Below, piece after piece: positions 13,201-25,965 of a DNA stretch of 64,000 nt (position 1 is the stretch's first letter; the number at the start of each line of letters is the position of its first letter). The notes below the pieces were generated by a model. It worked only from the letters and a program-made list of their open reading frames with translations. It was not told the origin of the DNA and did not search any database. Both the position numbers and the translations under genes were made by a program. The stretch covers positions 3,543,699 through 3,607,698 of the forward strand of contig JACSVZ010000007.1 of NCBI GenBank assembly GCA_014706295.1, written 5' to 3'. The DNA comes from Lycocorax pyrrhopterus obiensis. Taxonomy: Eukaryota; Chordata; Aves; Passeriformes; Paradisaeidae.

Positions 13201-14857
13201 ACTGAGGGGATAAACACTTCGTCTTACACAGAGCAGCTGTCACATGGTAGTACCATTCAGCTGCTGCTTCCCAAGAGCCAGGGCATTTCGTCTCAAATTC
13301 TCCCTTTTCCCTACATAAATCCTATTTCTCTCTTCTCTTCATGTTACTGAAATAATACAGAGCTTGTTGGAAACTACTTGACTGCTAATGAGAATATTGC
13401 ACCTCTTCAAAATGATGACCATTGGAAAATGCAAAGTACTTTCAGTCAGAATGCTGAAGGAAATAGAATTGCTTGTGTATCTGAAAACAAGCATAGGGCT
13501 TTTTCAGATTTTAAGTAGAAGCAAAGAAAATTCTGCTCTTCTTTCTGTATCTCAAAATGAAAATGTAGGAAAAATAAGTCAAGGAGGTTTTGGCCATTTC
13601 TCCACCTCTGTTTCATTTTTCTTTAAATTTCAGAGGAGCTCTGCAGGGATTTTATATCAAATTTCCATTTTGCAGAGGTAGTTGTGACTATATAAAGAGT
13701 GCTGCAATGGCAAATACCTTCTGAAGCCTATGAATTTGTTTACATCAAAGGTCTCACGCTGTAGGATTCTGGATGAATTCTACACTTAATGTTTACCTGA
13801 GCACTAAGTTTATATATCTGCGCTGTTTTAACCAAACCAATTGTATGTGTTTGCAGGTGTATATCTAGGTATGCCTACAGACATACTTGGGTACATATAC
13901 ACACCATGAATAAATCTTTCTTCCTTAATTAGCATGGCCATCCTTAGGGTATTTGAGGAAATAAGGCCTCCTACTTCAAGAGGAAGAAGCCAGGCTAATG
14001 AAGGAAACTTCCTATGTCGGTAGCTTGTAAGCCCTTAATTGTGAACAACAGTAATGTACTGCACTTGTTAATCCATTTATTGCAATATTGTCTTGCATCT
14101 GTACCCATGTGACAGCTGAGAGGCTGGCTCACAAATGACCACTGCGAAGAATTGTGATGTTTGAACATGAATATTTGGAATGTGGAAAGAGAAAGAGTGA
14201 AGAAAATCTGGGGTGGTTTGAAGGGGAAAAAAATAGAATAAATAGATGTGAGGGTGAATTTTATGGAAAACTTCATGTCAATGCCCAGATTTTTCCTAAG
14301 ATGTGTAGGAGATTTTCCCAATCAGACTTGATGAAGAAAGGGCAACTATCATGTAAAGAATTATTCTGTACTACAGGGGAATGAACTAAAAGAAGACCAT
14401 TTCTCATTTTAGGTCTCTAGATTATGTTGATTTCTGGTATTTACTTTTGATACATGAGTAGCTGGAAATGGAAAACATTGGTAGAGTCACCTACTTTTTC
14501 CCAGCTCTGTTCTGTTGGGGTTTTCTTTTGACAATAGTGATAATTCCAATAGCCATTTTCTTCCCAGAAAGCCAAGGAATATTTCCTGTCTATGTTAACT
14601 TTTAATTAAAAATAACATGAGTCAATGTCCGTGTTTCTACTGCAGTGTGATGTGGCCATTGTTTGAAGGAGTCATGTATGAACAGGGATGTGGAGAAAAT
14701 AATGGAACTGATGCAACTAAGATGACAGAACTGAGATGGCAAATGTTATTACTAAACTCCAGGTTTTCATTTGTGATGCTTAAAACGTGTTTCTTTTACC
14801 TTTGTGAGGTGATTTTCGTTTATGTAGTGCTAATTTCTAGTCTATATAGCATAGCAG

Positions 14858-14876
14858 AAGTCACAAGGAGGCGCTA
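14858..14876 (+). promoter_or_regulatory. CTCF-like motif, forward orientation
   Basis: AAGTCACAAGGAGGCGCTA matches the long vertebrate CTCF motif at 14 of 19 positions by my alignment, including the AGG and GGCGCTA parts of the core. The first C of the CCAC core is T. The motif reads on the plus strand. Occupancy is unknown. Confidence 0.35.
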
Positions 14877-16659
14877 GGTTTTTTAAAATTCTCTCCTGTA
14901 GTGCATAACTTATATGTGAGTGATACTGCAGAGATGTTCTGGACTGAAGCAAATTGCCAAAGTAAAGTTCCATGTTCTCCTCTCGAAAGACCCCACTTGT
15001 TTTGGACCTGCAGAGAGCTGTTTGTCTGTAATGCTGCTGCTGAAGAGCGTGCTGAGTCACACAGCACAAATGTAGGCTTTGTCCTCCCATGGCTGTATCA
15101 ATTATTCTTTCCTCCTGTATTACTTAATGATACACCAACTCTTTCCACAAAGTGTGCATGACTCAGGGCTTCATCGTGCTCTTGCCCCTGAACTATTCTT
15201 CTCTTTCTGAATCACAGCTTGGAGGCTTGGAAAGGACTTGTTAGGGGAGATGCTTGAGAAGACCACATTGCACTGTACTTGTAATATTAGGTTCAATTCT
15301 TAAAATGGCACTTTTGTTTAAACAGCTTTGTTATTAATACATTGAAAACTTAATCTGGAAATGTTTAGGGGTTCAGCTTTAAAGAAACTACAGAGGTTCA
15401 AAGTTTCTGTTGAACCTTTGTAACCCAAAAATAAGTTTTAGAATTAGATGGGATGTTTTCCTTAGTAGTTGATTGGACTGAGTTCAGAAACACTATGTAT
15501 TACACCTTCCAGTCCTGAGTTTTCAGCATTTCTGCTTAGAAACAATAAGCTGAAGTGAAATAAAGGAAGAGCTGGATTTTTTTTTATTTGCAAAAGTTTA
15601 GTAAAAACGAAGAATTAAATACCCTGATAATCCGCACTTGCTCTTATCTTCATTTTTAGGTGTTTGAATGGCAGCCTGTTTTCTGGAGTTTTTTTAGCTT
15701 TTCTTCTAACAACAAATAAATTTAGAAAGTAATCTAATGTGAATCACTAAGACTTTTAAATAAGATATATGAAATTTGTATCAGCCTACATAGCCTACAT
15801 TGCTCATATGTTACAAACTATTTTCCTGCAGGTTTTTCGCATCTTGTCCCACAAATTTGCAATGGCTTTAACATAAGGAGGGCAAAAAAAAGATGAAGGA
15901 AAGAAAACTAGCAATATTGGGGGTTACTGTCAGTTTAAATGCCAAATCTTTTAACAAAGGGCTTTTCAAAGAATACTGATCAAGTTTTTTATTTTTTCCA
16001 GTGGTAAGAGACTCAAAGCTTCAGGGTTTAAACCCAACATTAATGTTGCAACTTCAGTAATAATATACACACGACCTCATTCTTCTGTGTGTTTTTGTTT
16101 GTTTGGGGTTTTTTAAATTTTCTTAAATGATGATAACACACACTTGTAAAAGTATTTGTTATGATCATTCAAATTGTAAGAGTTTCTTGCGTATCTTTGA
16201 AAGGAACTGATAGAACTAGTGTATATTGTGTTTAAAGTAGACCTTAAAAACTGAATTTTCCAGGTTTTGCAATCTGGATTCTGGTCAAGATTGTCTCTGT
16301 AGCAACACAGCTTTGATGTTTCAGGGTCAAACACATGAATAGACTATATTTTGATGGCAAGAGTGTGTCTGTGATGAGGCTGTACATGATGCAGCTGCTG
16401 CTTTGGAACCTCCCTGTATGTGTCTTCACAGAAGCTGGCCCAGAGTTCTTGCTAGACACTATTGGCAGTTTCAAATTGGAGTTGTGTGTGACAGCAATGT
16501 GACCATAGACACATAAATCACTCTGGGTGTCCTCCAGACTGCTTCCAGAACTAGTCAGCTCTAGTCTGGTGTTGATAAATGTGTATGAAGGGGATCCACA
16601 TGGGAAGTAATGATGTATGTGGAACCCCTGGACATGATCCTCTGTTGGCATTGTTGGGG

Positions 16660-17596
16660 AGAATTGGACACAAGCCTTGAAGGGATACTAAGTAAGTTTG
16701 CAGCTGATACAAAATTGGAAGGAGCTGTTGACTCCCCCAAAAGCAGGGAGGTCCTGCAGAGAGACCTCAAAATGTTAAAGAAATGGGCAATCACTACCCA
16801 TATGAAGTTCAACAAGGACAAGTGCTGGATTCTGCACCTGGGACAGGGCAGCCCTGGTTGTGTGTATGGACTGGGGAGCAAGAGGCTGGAGAGCAGCTCT
16901 GTGGAACCTGACCTTCGCGTCCTGGTCCATGGCAAGTTGGATATGAGTCAGCAGTGCCCTGGCAGCCAGGAGGGACAGCCCTGTCCTGGGGGGCATCAGG
17001 CACAGCATTGCCAGCCGGGCAAGGGAGGGGATTGTCCTGCTCTGCTCTGAGCTGGGGCAGCCTCACCTCGAGTGCTGGGGCAGTTTTGGGCTCCTCAATA
17101 TAAAAAAGACATGAAGCCATTAGAGACTGTCCAAAGGAGGCCACGAGGAAGGTGAAGGGCCTTGAGGGGAAGCTGTATGAGGAGTGGCTGAGAGCACTTG
17201 GTCTGTTCAGTCTGAGGGAGAGGAGACTGAGAGGAGACCTTGTTGTGGTCTTCAACATCCTCATGAGGGGCAATGGAGGAGCAGGCACTGATCCCTGCTC
17301 TGTGGTGACCAGTGACAGGACTCAAGAGAATGGCCTGAAACTTAGGGGAGGTTTAGGCTGGATATCAGGAAAAGTTTCTTCACCCAGGGGATGGCTTGGC
17401 ACTGGAACAGCTCCCCAGGGAAGTGGTTCTAGCACCAAGCCTGGCAGAATTCAAGAAGTGTCTGGATAATGCTCTCAGGGTCATGATATGACTCGTGCAG
17501 TGTCCTGCCTAGGGCCACGAGTTGGACTCGATTTGAGTTCGACTCCCTTTGAGTCCCTTCCAACTCAGAATATTCTATGATTCTGTGATTCTGTGG
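16660..17596 (+). mobile_element. CR1 LINE, 5'-truncated copy with RT end and 3' UTR
   Basis: The longest CR1 copy in the window, about 0.94 kb. It starts inside the reverse transcriptase frame, runs through the C-terminal RT coding part, then the 3' UTR, and ends in ATTCTATGATTCTGTG repeats. The tail GAGTCCCTTCCAACTCAG is of the type I associate with the CR1-X subfamilies. The 5' border is set by where RT-like translation begins (around SKF at 16691) and may be off by tens of bases. GC content is clearly higher than in the flanks. Confidence 0.93.
16664..17280 (+). pseudogene. CR1 reverse transcriptase C-terminal fragment, inactive
   Basis: Translation in the frame used at 16610-17050 gives a CR1 RT segment with SKFAADTKL, then LKKWAITTHMKFNKDKC, LHLGQ, LESSSVEPDLRVLVHGKLDM and SQQC. 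In active CR1 the first block is SKFADDTKL, and its two adjacent aspartates are part of the metal-binding catalytic site. Here the first is alanine (GCT at 16703-16705), so even an intact protein would be dead. After SQQC, near 16955, the frame drifts and ends at a stop at 17048-17050. RT-like coding resumes in a different frame near 17152 with LYEEWLRALGLFSLRERRLR and GDLVVVFN. The 5' half of the RT and the endonuclease are missing. Confidence 0.88.
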
Positions 17597-19249
17597 ATTG
17601 TGCTTTAGCTATGGTTTCTATGGCTGAGTTTCAGAGGGACTCCTTATGTGTCTGGTTAAATAACTTCACAGGTCAACTGAGCTGGAGATGGCTTCAACCG
17701 GTACAATAATCTAATCACCTATTAGTGGAGTTGCTGGGCATCTCTGTCTAACCTGCTGGAGGCAGGTGCATTAGGCTGGAAGCTGAAGAGGTGAAGAAAC
17801 TGGATGCACCTTAGTGTGTTGAAAAGGTAAGACTGTAGTAGTCAAGTGACAAAAGTCTTCTTGATATCTGAGAAAACAAAGTCTGCTTGTGACATGGATA
17901 TTGAGAACAAATCAGTCAAAAAGGAGAATAGAAGAAAAAAGCTATGGAAAGGCTAGCAATAATCTTCACTCTTTCTACTTTTGTGTGAACAATTACTTCA
18001 TGCATTGCTTTGGCTGATGTTCCATGGAATAACCCATCTCTGCTGGGATACAAAACCACCAAGACAGCAGTAGCTTTAAATCTGTATGTATCCAGAAGGC
18101 TGAGAACACTTGATTGTTTCATATTGCTCTTGTTCAGTAGAGTAAATTCATACTCTATTATGGTATTTTGAAATCTTGGATCCTGTCAAACTTTGGGGAC
18201 TTTGAATTGCCATAGGTAACTAGGACATAGGCATTTCTAAGACTCCAGACGCTAACCAGCCAAGGAGAAAAAATTAGTTCAGAAACACATCTAAACCTCA
18301 TTTAATTTTAATCTAAGCTTCTATGTAATTATTTAGTTATTTCAGGGGTCTAAGGCTTCTGTGTTTAAAAAAGAAAGAGTTGGACAACGATTTACTTGGC
18401 AAAATTTGAAACTCTGCAGTATGGAGAGGTAAAAATAAAATGCCTGTGTTTGTCTATGTCAGTTGTCTTTCTAATGGTTTTATTAACTTTCCTAGTACTT
18501 GAAAAAATTCATTTTCTGCTACATGTAAGTTAAGGAAAAGAGGCCAAAAATCTCACTGTGGTTTCTGACAGATTCTGTCAATCATAATAATATGCCCAGA
18601 GTAGAGCAGCTCTTTCACAGGCGGGCTTATTCACACATAGAGGGATGACTAAGTGTACAGCAAGATGCATGGTTGCATGTTACATTACACTAAAAGAGAA
18701 TATTCTACTTTTAATTCACCCCTTCAATCAGATGTTGAGGTGTGCAGCCACTCAAAAGGTTGCTGTAGTGCGTAAGAAAATTGAACCAACTACTCAGGAA
18801 CTCTCCAGCCCTAGGCAAGACTGAATTCAAGTAATGTCTGCACAAGCACATGCCCCATATGCCCAAAAAGGCTAGAAAAATGAGAGCTGTTTTTTAAAAA
18901 ACTGGAGTTACCTGTTTCTGGGTACACTGGAGCAGTGTCAGCATGGATTGAGGGCTGCTCAACACTGTGGTCTTGCTGGCTGTGCTGGAGCCTTGTAAAG
19001 ACTCTGAAGCTGAAAAGGGATATTCACAGGCTTCTTTGAGGCTTTTAAAGAAATCAGCTGATTGTGTTAGACTGAGGACTCAGCACCACGTGTGTTTGTG
19101 ATCCTGCACCAATGGGTTGCCCATTTCTGTTCTATCTCCTGTCCCTGCTTAGGACAAGATCCCGTGGCAGAGTAGAAGCAACGCTGATCAGGAATCTCTT
19201 GCATGTGTTTTCTCATGACATCACTTCAGTGTTTTGTGTTTTCTTACAT
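17597..19249. other. Single-copy DNA, no gene seen
   Basis: I see no repeat family, exon or RNA gene between two CR1 copies. Open frames are short and featureless. Confidence 0.55.
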
Positions 19250-19435
19250 ACAATCATAGAATGGCCTGGATAGGAAGAGACCTTAAAGGTCATCTCATTC
19301 CAACCCCTCTGCCATGGGCAGGAACACCTTCCACTAGACCAGATTCCTCAGAACTCCATCCAGCCTGGCCTTTAACACTTGCAGGGATGGGGCCTCCCCG
19401 CCTTCTCTGGGCAGCCTGTGGCAGTGCCTCTGTGG
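19250..19435 (-). mobile_element. CR1 LINE, 3' end fragment
   Basis: The minus-strand CR1 tail begins with ATCATAGAATGGCCTGG, continues with AGAGACCTTAAAGGTCATCT, CCATGGGCAGGAACACCTTC, and a block ending TCTCTGGGCAGCCTGTGGCA. Similarity fades after about 19435. The larger minus-strand open frame at 19290-19598 lies mostly in this element and is not a gene. Confidence 0.92.
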
Positions 19436-21436
19436 TTCTGTGGGTAACAGGAACATGCTGTTCCTGGAGTAGGTTGTATCTTAGTCTTCTGCTATACCCC
19501 TGAGCACCTGACTTTCTCTGGGCTCTCCAACAGATGGTACAGGACAAACACTGCAGCCCAAAGTCTTCCTCTGAACACTTTGGAGTTCTCCTTTTCAATC
19601 TCTTTAGGGGACTAAACTGATCAGGTCCTTTTATTCTTCTTTTTAAATTTTTTTAAATTAATGTTTTAAAGTGCTGATGGTTTCTTTCCTCTTATGTCAC
19701 ATTAGCCACCTTTCATATAAACAGAGTAATATTAAACTAATTAGTGTCATGCAGCCATTAACCTCTTTACAGGATTTGGAGCTCCTCAAGGAAAAGATGT
19801 TGTGTAAAAAGGCAAAGAAGCTGTCATGCTGATACTTTCGTATGGCAGAATGTATTATTGAATTTCAAAAATAATCTTCACCATGTCTACCTTAGGTCAA
19901 ATCTTTTTTTTCACCAATTCAGGATTTTTCTACTCTTTTTTATTTCCTTTTCCAATTATAATCAGTTTCCTGTTGTCATACAACATTCTGCTGGGTACAT
20001 CCAGAGTTTTACGTCTGATAGTATTGCAAAATATTGTTCTCAGCATTTTGTCTACACATTTGTCTATACATTTTTAGAAAATTTTAATGAAATTCAGCCC
20101 ACCTATTGGTAGAGAGTTTATAGATTACATTTTCATAATGAAAATATTTTGCATTTTCTTTTTCTATTCTTTTCCATTTAGGCAAAACTAAGTATTTTAT
20201 GTTTTATGGCATCAACAAGTCCTGCATTTTCTCTTCAGGAATACTGTTTTCAAGGAATTTTTTTGGAAATCAGCAAATTGATTTCTACTACCTGTGAAAA
20301 ATTATTGAAAGTGATGTTAATACTTAAATTCACATGTCATTATTGTACCTGAATATTTGCTTTTGTATTTTCTTCAAAAATTTAGGAATGAGATTCCCAT
20401 GTGGTGAAGGCATTGGAGCATTGCTCTGGAGAACTGAACTGCTTTTCAAGGCACATTTTTCAGTGCAGCGTGGATAAGTCGTTTAATCTCTCTCTGTCTC
20501 ATTTTGCAGCCTGTGGAACTGAGCCTGTAAGAGTTTTACCTCTCTTTGTAAAATCAGTAATGGTTTGTTGACTAAGGAAAAAATTATCAACTCTGTCTCA
20601 GAAGAGCTAGAGATTACTCAGTGAATATTAGACAGTAGGCTGCAAGAAAAGCAGAGGAACTGCTCTTACACATAATGATCCGTGTGATGATGTTCTAATG
20701 TTCTAAAGTGAGTAGGAGCCATCCATTCCTCACAGCCACGCTGGCTTCAGCAGACAGGCAAATTGTCATCATCTGTAATGCAAGATGCATGTGACACTGG
20801 AAGGCCTAAGTGCCAGTAAATACGGAATTTTATGTCATGTCAGCATTTTTTTCATTAATTTTGTGTTAGCCCAAAATAAAGAGAATCTCTCAAAAGAGGA
20901 TGAAAAATATGTTCTACTGTTGGTCTGGTGTGGTATCTCCATGACTGGCTGCTGAATTACACACTTTACTCAAGCCTGAGAAAAAAATGTATAAAATTCT
21001 CACAAGAGGTGTAAGGAGTACTAAAACATTATCCTAAGTGTAAACATATTGAAGGTTAAGTTGTTTGCAGGAATTTATTCCAGATGTGCAAAAGGAGCAC
21101 CTCACAGACAGTCTGTAAAAATGCACACACTTTACCACGTGGCTTCCTTCCCTGTTCACTTTTGGTTATTAATATTATAACAAACTGTGCTTAGGTGTTT
21201 GGTCTCCTTGCAAAAATTTACCTTATCCAAAGTGGCATTTCATTTATATGGGTATTGGCAAGAAAACATCTACCACTCTGAAAGAACTCATTAAATAGGG
21301 ACATGTTAGTTTACAGGTTTAATCCATATGATATTTATTGGCTGTCATACAGGCAATGACAGGCAGCCAACACACTATTCAGTGGACTTTTCCACCCATC
21401 TGTTTATCCATCTGTTACTTGAAAAATAGATTTCTT

Positions 21437-21457
21437 CCTCCCCCCGCCCTCCCCCCC
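21437..21457. repeat. C-rich tract
   Basis: A short C homopolymer-like run interrupted by T and G, with up to seven consecutive C. Its complement is G-rich. It stands out from AT-rich surroundings but is too short to support a structural claim. Confidence 0.7.
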
Positions 21458-22419
21458 AAAATAGCATTGTTCTAGCAGGCCACTGAGATAAAGATACACT
21501 GGTGTATAGAACTCGTAACAGGGCCATCTGAAACACCCGGCAGTAGTATCTTGATATGAAATAATACTAGTAACTGGCGTGCCTCTGTTCCCTGCACTGG
21601 TATACTTGTTAATGTATCATTAAAACAAACTCATAATGGACAAGCTGAATTTATTATTTTGTGGGGAAAAGACGGAAGAAGGTTGGCTTTTTGACCATCT
21701 TCTCAAGGCATGTATTCACAGCCTTGGTAGCTAAGATCAGAATGCTTGGAAAAAAATTATTCTGATTTTTAATCAAACTGTCAATATTAATTTGTGCACA
21801 TAGTAAGAACACCTCCAAAAGAGAATCAAGTTGTGAAATTTTCATCAGGTGCTTAAAAACTCCATTCACATTATGTGAGTTGGTTTTGTAATACAGATTT
21901 CTGAGGCCTACAATTTTAAATATTGCTATCGGATTGCTTAAAAAGGTCATTCCTCAGTAACAAAAAATTAGGAATATGCTTTTGAGGAAAAAAGTAAAAA
22001 CTCCAAACTTGATAACTTTACATAGATATTATCTATGTGGATGCAAACCAGTGATGTTTTGGGTATCTTTAATGTGTTGGGACACTCATGCTGATGGAGA
22101 CAACTTGTGTTGTCACAGAGTTATTACATCCCTCTTTGCTTGGCAGCTCTCAGAAATATTCATTAGAGTATATGCTTTACAGCCCATGGACTGACAGATT
22201 CACAGCATTCATATTGAAAGAGCCTTAATAGCAGATTTGATACGATTTATCTCATGCACCATGATTTTCTATAAAACATGGAATCAATGAAATTGTCTAG
22301 CAAAAATTTCTATGGGAAGACCTGTTTTCAGTTAACATTTTTTTTCTGAGAAATGTATAAATTGAAAAATTTATTGGTAAATAATTTCTAAGGTATTAAG
22401 TACTAGGGCATTTGTTTAA

Positions 22420-22581
22420 AAATGCAAAGAAACTTCCACAGGCACTTCAGCTGATTCGAAGGAATTTACAAATGACCTGTGTGATGATGATGAAACACAT
22501 GAGACGGTCCTTTCTTTATCACAGTTATTGTGCTGTCCCTCTGTAGAGGAGGGAAAGGAACCTGCTCTTCTTTCAATTTGA
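22420..22581 (+). other. Small ORF with coding-like composition, function unknown
   Basis: A 53-codon open stretch between a TAA at 22417-22419 and a TGA at 22579-22581. The translation is acidic and unlike the Phe/Leu/Lys-rich products usual here: it includes TSADSKEFTNDLCDDDETHE followed by TVLSLSQLLCCPSVEEGKEP. A possible acceptor (TTCCACAG) lies at 22433-22440, but there is no clear donor and no recognised family. It could be a lone exon, a decayed retrocopy or chance. Confidence 0.15.
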
Positions 22582-24613
22582 GGAGGTTTATCCAGTTTAG
22601 GCAACAATGGAGAACAGTAAGGCAACAGAGATGTATCAAAGCACTATGGGGCACGTTAATCCTTTTTCTTTTGCATTTCTTTCCATTTAAAATTGAGTGG
22701 TTACAGCAACTGAAAAATGAAGATGACAACAAAGTCAGGATGTTGTTATCACTTGCCCATCAGGCAAGAAATGTATGATGGTTTTCTTTAATTAAATGTA
22801 GATGAAACCATTAATAGTCATTTACCAAAGTGGATCAATTTTTAATATTTCCTAAGGTAGTTTATACACAGATGTCACCATTACAATCTAATCTAGACAA
22901 GGTACTGTAGAAGTTCCCCACACATACTTTCTCTCTTGGGATAGTAGTAAGATTGTATGTAGTGCATTGCACAGCAGAACATTCATTGAGGAAACAATTG
23001 AAAACCAGTTTTTAATCTGGAAAATGGATGCTGTTTTCTACAGCACTGTAGAAATGCTCTGGAAGAAAAGTAGAATGCAAGGCGAGAAAGACATAGACAT
23101 CTTTTGCATTGTAATATTTTTCTGGGATATGTATGCTACCAAAAAATCCCATGGAATATCATTTACTAAAGGGCTATGGTGAGGATAGTGTCCATTTTAA
23201 TAGAAAGTAATCTGTAAATACAAAACACTCATCTTTGCAATCGTGATCCATGGAAAATTAAAGTGGACATCATGGTGTGAATACAGTAAGTGTATAAAGC
23301 TGGAAAATTTTTGGCAAACTGTAAGGGAAGACTTTCCTGGCACAAGTTTAAATTTGTAAGCAGGTTTAAGTAATGTAAGGGAATAACATGTGTAATGCCA
23401 AGAAAGAAAACTCAAAGGAATAACAGTACGTAGGAATCAAGGAACCTGTGGTAGTCACATGGCAGCTCACCAGAATTTTCTAAGCTAGTTCCCTGTGCTG
23501 ATGTGCTTGATGTGCAACACATGCGAGGTAACTTAACCCACCTGACACAGGCTTTTTCTGGCTCACGTGGGCAATAAGATCTGAAAGTTTAAAAAATATC
23601 ATACTTAATCTGAGCCAAGGGAGTCTAAAGAGTAATTCCTATGGCCATGCTCTGTAAATGGTTATTCTGATTTCTTACACAATAAGAAATCATCAGAATA
23701 TCCACCCTTCTGAGGATTTCTTGATCCTCAGAAATTACAAACAAAATTGTAAGCAGGGAGGTGCATCTAAGCACTATATGGCCCTTAAATTCTTTCATGT
23801 TTCACAGAATACTTATTTCAGTTGCTGGTGAGCAAAGTGAACCCCTGATGTCTTTGCACCCGTTAAGGGCTCCTTCAGAAATGCAGAAGGAGCTCACTGT
23901 CACCCTTCTTTGCCTGCAGCTGCAACTTGATCTTAATATGTACGCATGTGTACTATTCATGCAAGAACAACCTTTCTAAACAGGCTGTGCCAAGGCTTAG
24001 TAAAGTCCAGTAAGTATTCTTTAGTGAGTCTTCTCCAGGCCAGATTACTTCAGGCCTTTGGGGTATGTTATGCAATTGTACTTCCTTGGATGTTCTCTTC
24101 AGTAATTTCTAGGGTAACTCAAAAATTTGGAGTAAAATTTTAATGTTAATTCTTCTATGAATGGAACAGTTTGATAATTGTTAGCTTGGAGAGAGAACGG
24201 TGTTTGGTAGTAAGAAGGTGACTACTATAAGCAGAAAGGGAAAGCTAGAAGAAGTGGAAAGAGGAAGAAACTAAAGCTGAAAGTCAAAATAGCTATAAAG
24301 GGGAAAGGCAGGTAAGGGCTTTCAAATATTTTGTGTGGAAGTTGGATTATTTTACCTCTTATGTAGTAGTTGTCCAAATAATTTGCCAAAGTATCAACAC
24401 TGAGCAACACTAAGTACTTTCAAAAAACCTCCACTCTTTTGGTTTATATTTATTGCTTTCTCGGAGTCCTGATTTTGTTTAACTCTTTGTTAGTCTTTAA
24501 TTTCCTTTCACTGATGGTAGGAAAGTTTGAATTTAAGTCTCCCTGTGGCTGAATTCTCTCCCACCTTCATCATTGTGGTCTTTGACCACAAAAGTGAATT
24601 ACTGTATCGGTGT

Positions 24614-24694
24614 GTATTATATATTATATACATATATATATAATATATTATATATTATATATTATATATATTATATTGTATATGTATGTATATT
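24614..24694. repeat. TA-rich simple repeat, palindromic
   Basis: About 80 bp of almost pure A/T built from ATATATT and TATA units, with only a few C or G. It can extrude as a cruciform or slip. The surrounding open frame (24573-24764) is an artefact of this repeat. Confidence 0.9.
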
Positions 24695-25560
24695 TTTCGC
24701 ATGGAAATGTGTATTTCTGTTCATACATATTCCTTCAGATCTAAAAGCACTGTACTCATGTTAGTGTATCTGAATCTACTACTACTTGGCCAGAAGGAAG
24801 AACCAATGCTTTCCTGCAGAAAAGTTAAAAATCTGAGTTCTAATAAGTGCAGAACTCCAATTTGTTACACCTCCAACATTCAGAGCATTTGCAGACTAAG
24901 TGAGAACTATGTTTCTAGAGGAGAAAGCAATTTTCTTAGACATAATTTTAAAAAAATCAGCAAGACAGAGATTCAGATATTCACTTGGGAGATAAATAAT
25001 AAAATGTTAAATTTAAGCTTTGCTCAGATATAATTCTGATTCATAGAGAAATACTGTCTCTGAAGAAATACTCTTGTGATCCTAATGCAAAATGCAGACC
25101 CTTTTGTGAGAGACTGGACTGTTAATGGTTAATGACTCAAGCAGTCGACCACTGAACCACCCAGGGGCAGAGGGATGCACACCCATCAGGGGGTGGGGCG
25201 GCTCCAGCTGGGTGTTGAACAAGATAAGGGAAGAGGCTGATAAGAGGCAAGTCCTGCAAGGTGGGATAGTGTTCTTTATCATGCCATTGTCCTCCCTTAC
25301 ATAATGGCTCAGGTGTGAAAACTCCCCTCTGGTAAAGCAATGGGATATTCAGGCGTAGCCTGAACATATTCACCCCTCCTGATGGCCCATAATGGGCCAT
25401 CACCTTTGATGATGTAAGAGGCAGCTGTAATGTCTTAAAAGGTGACATATTCCATCAAAGACTCCAGAAGTGTCCTCTGATCCAAAGTATTAAATCATCC
25501 AGTGTAAATCTCTCCAGGCCAGGGGAGGTGGCTGGGCGTTGGCACGTGAACCTGTGTGAA

Positions 25561-25566
25561 TATAAA
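25561..25566 (+). promoter_or_regulatory. TATA box of the 25.1-kb LTR
   Basis: TATAAA about 220 bp upstream of the LTR's poly(A) signal, in the position expected for the U3 promoter. Whether it still drives transcription is unknown. Confidence 0.5.
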
Positions 25567-25785
25567 CCCGGGGGAGTCTGTGTCTTGCGGGTTTCTCCAA
25601 CGCCCGGATGGATCAAGACTGTGACCATCACTTTGATAAGACTGGAACCCTCCCCACTGAGAAGACTGGAAGATGAGAACCAATGGGATGCTGTCAGGAC
25701 CCACCGAGTGTCTCTCTGTCATTTTCTTTCTCTTCCCCCCTCTTTTTCTTTCTACCTCTCCCTCTCCACCCCACATTTACCGTTA

Positions 25786-25791
25786 AATAAA
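25786..25791 (+). terminator. Poly(A) signal of the 25.1-kb LTR
   Basis: AATAAA near the end of the LTR, after a pyrimidine-rich stretch and about 80 bp before the LTR's 3' end, as in the R region of retroviral LTRs. Confidence 0.5.
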
Positions 25792-25965
25792 AATCTGTAG
25801 TATTGACTTCAGCGCATTATCTTTCTTTGCTCCTTAATTTGGGCAGAGATAATTTTAATAACTGGATCTCAACACCTCTCAGTGACCTCTTTGTGCTCTG
25901 GACTGGGAAAAATGGCTGACCAGAGAATGGACTCATTTTGACTAGAAGTCTCTTCTACTGCCCAG

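Larger units (their letters stand above)
6237..16659. other. Gene-free AT-rich segment with scattered TAAT-rich stretches
   Basis: In about 10.4 kb I found no coding exon and no further CR1 or LTR sequence. It holds a poly-T run, TAAT-rich stretches at 7.2-7.5, 9.6-10.0 and 12.8-13.2 kb, and a CTCF-like motif at 14.86 kb. The longest open frames (16244-16651 and 13995-14321, both minus strand) lack recognisable domains. Confidence 0.55.
19436..25104. other. AT-rich DNA, no gene recognised
   Basis: About 5.7 kb without a recognised gene or interspersed repeat. It contains a C-rich tract at 21.44 kb, a small open frame with coding-like composition at 22.42 kb, and a long TA-rich tract at 24.61 kb. 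Confidence 0.5.
25105..25874 (+). mobile_element. Solo LTR of an endogenous retrovirus, plus orientation
   Basis: A 770-bp block with LTR organisation: it starts TGTGAGAGACTGG and ends CTCAACA (the TG...CA ends of LTRs). It has a TATA box TATAAA at 25561-25566 just before a GC-richer stretch, then a long pyrimidine tract and an AATAAA at 25786-25791. CCTTT before it (25100-25104) and CCTCT after it (25875-25879) could be a 5-bp target duplication with one mismatch, as for ERVL-type elements. A start at TGTTAATGG (25120) is the alternative. No internal retroviral genes adjoin it, so it is a solo LTR. The small open frames inside are not genes. Confidence 0.6.

Noticed and set aside
16244..16935. 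Minus-strand open frames of 124-135 codons next to the CR1 copy
   Set aside because: They are antisense to, or upstream of, the CR1 reverse transcriptase fragment and have no domain features.
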